Origin: Paenibacillus albus
Lineage (GTDB): Bacteria > Bacillota > Bacilli > Paenibacillales > Paenibacillaceae
DNA: 64,000 bases
Reading direction: 5' to 3'
NCBI RefSeq assembly: GCF_003952225.1
Contig: NZ_CP034437.1
Coordinates: 1,531,501-1,595,500 of the forward strand
Shown: positions 60,083-64,000 of the stretch, piece after piece
Layout of the letters: each line of letters opens with the position of its first letter
How positions within the stretch are numbered: position 1 is the first letter of the stretch
Program-made: the position numbers and the translations under genes
Notes under the pieces: generated by a model
Database searches by the model: none
Told to the model about the DNA's origin: nothing
The model's input: only the letters and a program-made list of their open reading frames with translations

Positions 60083-62419
60083 ATGCGCGAATACATGTTT
60101 AGTTCATTGAACTTCAAGTACATATCCGGGTTTCTTGCTATGTTTGTCGTTACGTCCGCGCTGCATCTGCTGGAAGTCCAAGACTTCGTCGTACTTGCGG
60201 TTGGAGTCGGATTCGCAATTCTACTCAGCTTGCTGTTCTCAAGCACGTTCATTAAACAGATGAAGAGCCTCATCAAAGCGGCTCAAGAGATGGCTACAGG
60301 TAATGCAAACGTTGCAATCAGCAGCAATGGCGGAGGTGAAATTCGTGAATTGTCCGCATCACTGCGCCTTATCGCAGACAACATGCAGGAGCAGACCGAA
60401 GCGGCATCTCGTATTGCAAAAGGTGACTTGCAAGTGCATGTGACATTGAAGTCGGATCGCGACATTCAAGGCAAGAGCTTGAATCAGATCGTAGAAGCGC
60501 TGCGCGAGCTTATTGCAGAGATGAACAACATGTCAAGCGAGCATGACGCTGGCGACATTGAGGTTATTTTGCCAGTAGAGAAGTTTAACGGAGCTTACAA
60601 AGTGATGGCGCAAGGCGTCAACGATATGGTGAACGGTCACATCACGGTGAAGAAGAAGGCGATGGCGGCAGTTGCTTCTTTTGCAGACGGTGACTTCGAC
60701 GTTCCGCTTGAGCGTTTCCCGGGCAAGAAAGCGTTCATTAACGACAATGTCGAGAAGCTGAGAGAGAACGTGAAGCAGTTCATCGATTCGATGAACAATA
60801 TGTCGATGGAGCATGACGCTGGCGATATCGATGTCATTATTCCGGTTGAGAAATTCGAAGGCGCATATCGCGTCATGGCACATGGCGTGAACGAGATGGT
60901 GAAGGGCCATATTACGGTGAAAAAGAAAGCAATGGCCGCTGTTGCCGCGTTCGCCGAGGGCAACTTCGAGGCGCCGCTTGAGCAGTTCCCAGGCAAAAAA
61001 GCGTTCATCAACGATAACGTCGAGAAGCTCCGTATGAATTTGAAGAATGTGAACTTGGAGATTCATCAGCTGATCGGCGCATCTCAGTCGGGACGCCTCA
61101 GCGAACGTGGCGACGTATCGCGCTTTACCGGCGACTGGGCGAGCATGATTCAAGGGCTGAACGGTTTGATCGACGCGATCATGGAGCCCATTCAAGAGGC
61201 ATCCGCCGTGCTGGAAGAGATGGCAAAGGGCAATTTGCACGCCAGCGTGAAAGGTGAATACAAAGGCGATCATGCCAAAATCAAAAATGCGCTAAATGAG
61301 ACGCTCAGCATCTTATCCGGCTACGTCAGCGAAATTTCCGAAGTGATGACGGAGATGGCGAGAGGGAATATGGATGTTGGCATCGACAGCGAGTACCGCG
61401 GCGATTTTGCAGCGATTAAGCGAGCGCTGAATCATGTCATCCAATCGTTCAATTCGCTTCTGCACGACATCAACGGTGCGGCAGGACAAGTGGCTTCCAG
61501 CTCGATGCAGGTATCCGGCTCGGCACAGCTGCTCTCGCAAGGCGCAACGGAGCAGGCGAGCTCGGTTGAGCAGCTGACGGTTTCTCTGGAGGAAATCGGC
61601 GTACAAACGAGGCGTAATGCCGAGAGTGCGGCTGAAGCGAGTGACCTTGCTGTGAAAGCGAGACTCAATGCTGTGGATGGTAATGAGCACATGAAGCATA
61701 TGCTGGGTGCGATGGATGGTATCAATGAAGCTTCCGGCAATATTTCCAAAATAATAAAGGTCATCGACGAGATCGCTTTCCAAACGAACATCCTCGCTCT
61801 GAACGCTGCAGTGGAAGCGGCACGAGCAGGCCAACATGGCAAAGGCTTCGCGGTGGTAGCGGAGGAAGTGCGCAACCTTGCCGCTCGCTCGGCGAATGCG
61901 GCGAAAGAGACGACAGTACTGATCGAAGGCTCCATCAAGAAAGTCGAGGGCGGCACGAAGATTGCGAATGAAACGGCAAGCGCTCTGAACAAGATTGTGG
62001 AAGACGTTGCAAAAGCGGCTGATTTGGTTGGCGAGATTGCCGCTGCTTCGAGTGAGCAGGCAACCGGCATCACGCAGATTAATCAGGGGATCTCCGTTAT
62101 TTCGGAGGTGACGCAGACGAACTCGGCGACGTCCGAGGAGAGCGCTGCAGCTAGCGAGGAACTGTCCGGTCAGGCCGAGATGCTTAAGGAAATGGTCGGC
62201 CGCTTCAAGCTGAAGCGGGTGGATATGGCGATGGCAGGCTTCCGCGATGATAGGTATGGGGGTTCGCAGGCGAGCGGCGGAGAGACTGTTCCTGCCTATG
62301 CCAAGTATGACCGCGTCCGCCAAACGGCGGTGTACACAGGTCGTTCCGAAACCGCTGCTGCTTCTGCCGGAGGCGCAATCAAGATCGCGCTGAGCGACAG
62401 AGAGTACGGCAAATACTGA
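60083..62419 (+). CDS. Methyl-accepting receptor with tandem HAMP-like modules
   Basis: Two close membrane helices (about residues 12-32 and 36-56) leave almost no outside domain. A long chain of HAMP-like units follows. A 90-residue module is duplicated almost exactly (MNNMS...EHDAGDI at residues 147 and 237, each ending in [14 protein letters not shown]). The signalling tip ([40 protein letters not shown]) and methylation helices are complete. The signal is probably cytoplasmic or membrane-linked. AGGAGGC precedes the ATG. Confidence 0.9.
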   Translation: MREYMFSSLNFKYISGFLAMFVVTSALHLLEVQDFVVLAVGVGFAILLSLLFSSTFIKQMKSLIKAAQEMATGNANVAISSNGGGEIRELSASLRLIADNMQEQTEAASRIAKGDLQVHVTLKSDRDIQGKSLNQIVEALRELIAEMNNMSSEHDAGDIEVILPVEKFNGAYKVMAQGVNDMVNGHITVKKKAMAAVASFADGDFDVPLERFPGKKAFINDNVEKLRENVKQFIDSMNNMSMEHDAGDIDVIIPVEKFEGAYRVMAHGVNEMVKGHITVKKKAMAAVAAFAEGNFEAPLEQFPGKKAFINDNVEKLRMNLKNVNLEIHQLIGASQSGRLSERGDVSRFTGDWASMIQGLNGLIDAIMEPIQEASAVLEEMAKGNLHASVKGEYKGDHAKIKNALNETLSILSGYVSEISEVMTEMARGNMDVGIDSEYRGDFAAIKRALNHVIQSFNSLLHDINGAAGQVASSSMQVSGSAQLLSQGATEQASSVEQLTVSLEEIGVQTRRNAESAAEASDLAVKARLNAVDGNEHMKHMLGAMDGINEASGNISKIIKVIDEIAFQTNILALNAAVEAARAGQHGKGFAVVAEEVRNLAARSANAAKETTVLIEGSIKKVEGGTKIANETASALNKIVEDVAKAADLVGEIAAASSEQATGITQINQGISVISEVTQTNSATSEESAAASEELSGQAEMLKEMVGRFKLKRVDMAMAGFRDDRYGGSQASGGETVPAYAKYDRVRQTAVYTGRSETAAASAGGAIKIALSDREYGKY

Positions 62420-62441
62420 TGAGCAGTCGCTGTGATGAACG

Positions 62442-63269
62442 ATGATTGCGATATCGGGCAAGGAATTCGGGCTTTTGGCGGACTATATTCATAAGCGCTT
62501 CGGCATCTACTTGAAGGAGGACAAGCAGAATCTGCTTAAGGCAAGACTGGACGGCGTGCTAAGTGAGCTGAATATGAAGAGCTACTCCGACTACTTCGAC
62601 TATCTGGTGAAGGACAAGACGGGTACGGCAGCGGCGAAATTGTTGGAGAAGGTGACGACGAACCATACCTTCTTCATGCGGGAGACGCCGCACTTCGATT
62701 ATTTGAGGAATGAAGCGCTCCCGTATTGGCAGCGTCATATCAAGGACGGCGATTTGCGGATATGGAGCGCAGGCTGCTCCTCCGGGGAAGAGCCGTACAC
62801 GCTGGCTATGCTGCTGCTTGAATATTTTGCTCGAGAGCCGGTAGGACGCTGGGATCATAAGATTCTGGCGACGGATATCTCGAATCGCGTGCTAGAAGCC
62901 GCTGTTCGCGGCATCTATCCGTCAGAGAGCTTGCAGTCGCTGCCATCACGGTGGCAAACGAGCTATTTCGTCAAGCGGGATGCGGAGCACGCGGAGGTGT
63001 CGAATGCACTGAAGAAGGAAGTCATTTTCCGCAAGTTTAACTTGATGGAGGCAAGCTTCCCGTTCAAAAGGAAGTTTCATATGATCTTCTGCCGCAACGT
63101 GATGATCTACTTTGACAACGAGACGAAGAGCGAGCTTATTCAGAAGTTCTATAACCATCTGGAGCCGGGCGGCTTCTTGTTCATCGGCCATGCGGAGACG
63201 ATCTCGCGAGGGACTTCGCCGCTTGTTCCCGTCCGTCCGTCGATTTACCGGAAAGGGGGCGGAGCTTGA
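62442..63269 (+). CDS. cheR: Chemotaxis methyltransferase CheR
   Basis: CheR methylates receptor glutamates with S-adenosylmethionine. The SAM-binding motif is RIWSAGCSSGEEPYTLAMLL; the end has MIFCRNVMIYFDNETKSELI and GGFLFIGHAETI. At 275 residues the length is typical. No strong ribosome site precedes ATG 62442. It overlaps neither neighbour; cheB starts one base after its stop. Confidence 0.93.
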   Translation: MIAISGKEFGLLADYIHKRFGIYLKEDKQNLLKARLDGVLSELNMKSYSDYFDYLVKDKTGTAAAKLLEKVTTNHTFFMRETPHFDYLRNEALPYWQRHIKDGDLRIWSAGCSSGEEPYTLAMLLLEYFAREPVGRWDHKILATDISNRVLEAAVRGIYPSESLQSLPSRWQTSYFVKRDAEHAEVSNALKKEVIFRKFNLMEASFPFKRKFHMIFCRNVMIYFDNETKSELIQKFYNHLEPGGFLFIGHAETISRGTSPLVPVRPSIYRKGGGA

Positions 63270-63270
63270 G

Positions 63271-64000
63271 ATGAGAATCAGTGGTGGCAAAATCCGTGTG
63301 CTCGTCGTGGACGATTCGTACATGGTGCGCCGCGTATTAGAGCAAGGGCTGTCCATGGACCCGGCGATTGAGGTCATTGGCACGGCGGAGGATCCTTTCG
63401 ATGCGCGGGACAAGATCGCCGCGCTCCGACCGGACGTCATGACCTGCGATATTGAGATGCCGCGAATGAACGGCATCGAATTCGTCCACCGGCTGCTGCC
63501 GCAATACTGGCTGCCGGTAATTATGGTCAGCTCCGTAGATGAGGCGGTATTCGACGCGCTGCAAGCAGGGGCAGTCGAGTTCGTTGCCAAGCCCGCCGGC
63601 TATGGGCTAAATGAGATTGAGCCGTTCATCGCTGAGGTCGCCGCGAAGATCAAGATTGCGGCACATGCGGCGAATGTATCCGCCGCATCGCTTGGTGCAG
63701 CTCGCGGCAAAGCGCAGCAGCCGGGCGGCATGGGGTGGCCTGTGGGGTGGGAGATGCAGGCAAAGGCGGATTTTGGCGGGAGTGCGGGGAAGAGTTTGAG
63801 TGCGAGTGCAAGTGCAAGTGCAAGTGCGAGTTCAAGAACGAGTTCAAGTTCAAATGCAAATGCAAATGCAAATGCAAGCGCGAGTGCCGGAGGGAGTTGC
63901 AAGTTGATTGCGATGGGCGCTTCCACCGGAGGGACAGAGGCGCTGACCACTGTGCTGCGGTCGCTGCCAGTGACGACGCCGGGCATCGTTATCGTACAGC
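63271..64000 (+). CDS. cheB: Chemotaxis methylesterase CheB, 3' truncated by window
   Basis: CheB demethylates receptors. The receiver has VLVVDDSYMVRRVLEQG with D60 as phosphate acceptor (TCDIEMPRMNG), and the methylesterase begins with the catalytic Ser in AMGASTGGTEAL (near residue 216). The linker between them (about residues 174-209) is low-complexity, made of Ser-Ala repeats and then Asn-Ala repeats encoded by AGTGCA and AATGCA hexanucleotides. The window ends inside the esterase domain. AAAGGGGGCGGAG precedes the ATG. Confidence 0.9.
   Translation, partial: MRISGGKIRVLVVDDSYMVRRVLEQGLSMDPAIEVIGTAEDPFDARDKIAALRPDVMTCDIEMPRMNGIEFVHRLLPQYWLPVIMVSSVDEAVFDALQAGAVEFVAKPAGYGLNEIEPFIAEVAAKIKIAAHAANVSAASLGAARGKAQQPGGMGWPVGWEMQAKADFGGSAGKSLSASASASASASSRTSSSSNANANANASASAGGSCKLIAMGASTGGTEALTTVLRSLPVTTPGIVIVQ
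63796..63890 (+). repeat. AGTGCA/AATGCA microsatellite in cheB
   Basis: Tandem AGTGCA-like then AATGCA-like hexamers encode the (SA)n and (NA)n linker. The six-base period preserves the frame when the copy number changes. Confidence 0.75.

Overview
The window looks like a chromosomal segment of a spore-forming, moderately GC-rich Bacillota, most probably a Paenibacillus or Cohnella-type Paenibacillaceae. The reasons are strong AGGAGG-type ribosome binding sites, a T-box in front of ilvA, the Bacillus-style fad gene set (fadF, fadN, fadA, fadE, lcfA, etfBA), a collagen-like GPP-repeat protein and several paralogous chemoreceptors. Species-level identity is an inference; no search was run.

Layout. 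1-263: end of a sensor histidine kinase. 376-450: tRNA-Thr(CGT), followed by a 2.1 kb AT-rich insert (a glycosyltransferase and a broken membrane-protein gene) that ends in a 51-nt copy of the tRNA 3' half; this has the form of a small tRNA-targeted island. 2.6-5.2 kb: small orphan genes, a duplicated 70-80 residue protein and a tyrosinase-like protein. 4.6-6.8 kb (minus): lipid kinase, mscL with a zinc-ribbon tail, Nudix hydrolase. 6.9-12 kb: DNA-alkylation-repair protein, aromatic acid exporter-like protein, then a minus-strand run of small proteins, a VTT membrane protein and an MFS transporter. 12.2-13.9 kb: ilvA with promoter, T-box leader and attenuator terminator. 13.9-17.2 kb: DUF2238 membrane protein, a frameshifted histidine phosphatase, GNAT proteins, a GNAT-Dabb fusion, DinB.

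17.5-30.4 kb is a fatty-acid beta-oxidation locus: etfB-etfA on the minus strand, divergent from fadF, fadN, fadA, fadE, lcfA and a thioesterase on the plus strand. Fatty acids are activated by LcfA, oxidised by FadE (electrons through EtfAB and probably FadF to the quinone pool), hydrated and oxidised by FadN and cleaved by FadA. 31-36 kb: methionine aminopeptidase, two AraC regulators, a divergent SRAP protein and a pyruvate kinase lacking the C-terminal domain. 36.3-40.3 kb: ABC-F ATPase, then trxB-dps behind a PerR-like box. 40.5-48.5 kb: a lipoprotein, an Hpt-REC-GGDEF-REC regulator, the collagen-like protein, a chemoreceptor, an alpha/beta hydrolase and sodA. 48.7-51.7 kb: dTDP-rhamnose genes rfbC, rfbB, rfbD preceded by a truncated RmlD-like gene. 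51.9-56.3 kb: GNAT, DUF402 phosphatase, signal peptidase I, queG, HD-GYP-type protein. 57.5-64 kb: a compact chemosensory operon cheA-cheW-mcp-cheR-cheB, cut by the window end.

The most unusual feature is non-coding. Three separate intergenic regions (25.9-26.4, 38.3-38.8 and 56.5-57.1 kb) carry tandem arrays of one modular 51-bp repeat. Several different 5' 'head' sequences, some perfectly palindromic, are joined to a common tail. One array lies inside the fad gene run. I do not recognise this family.
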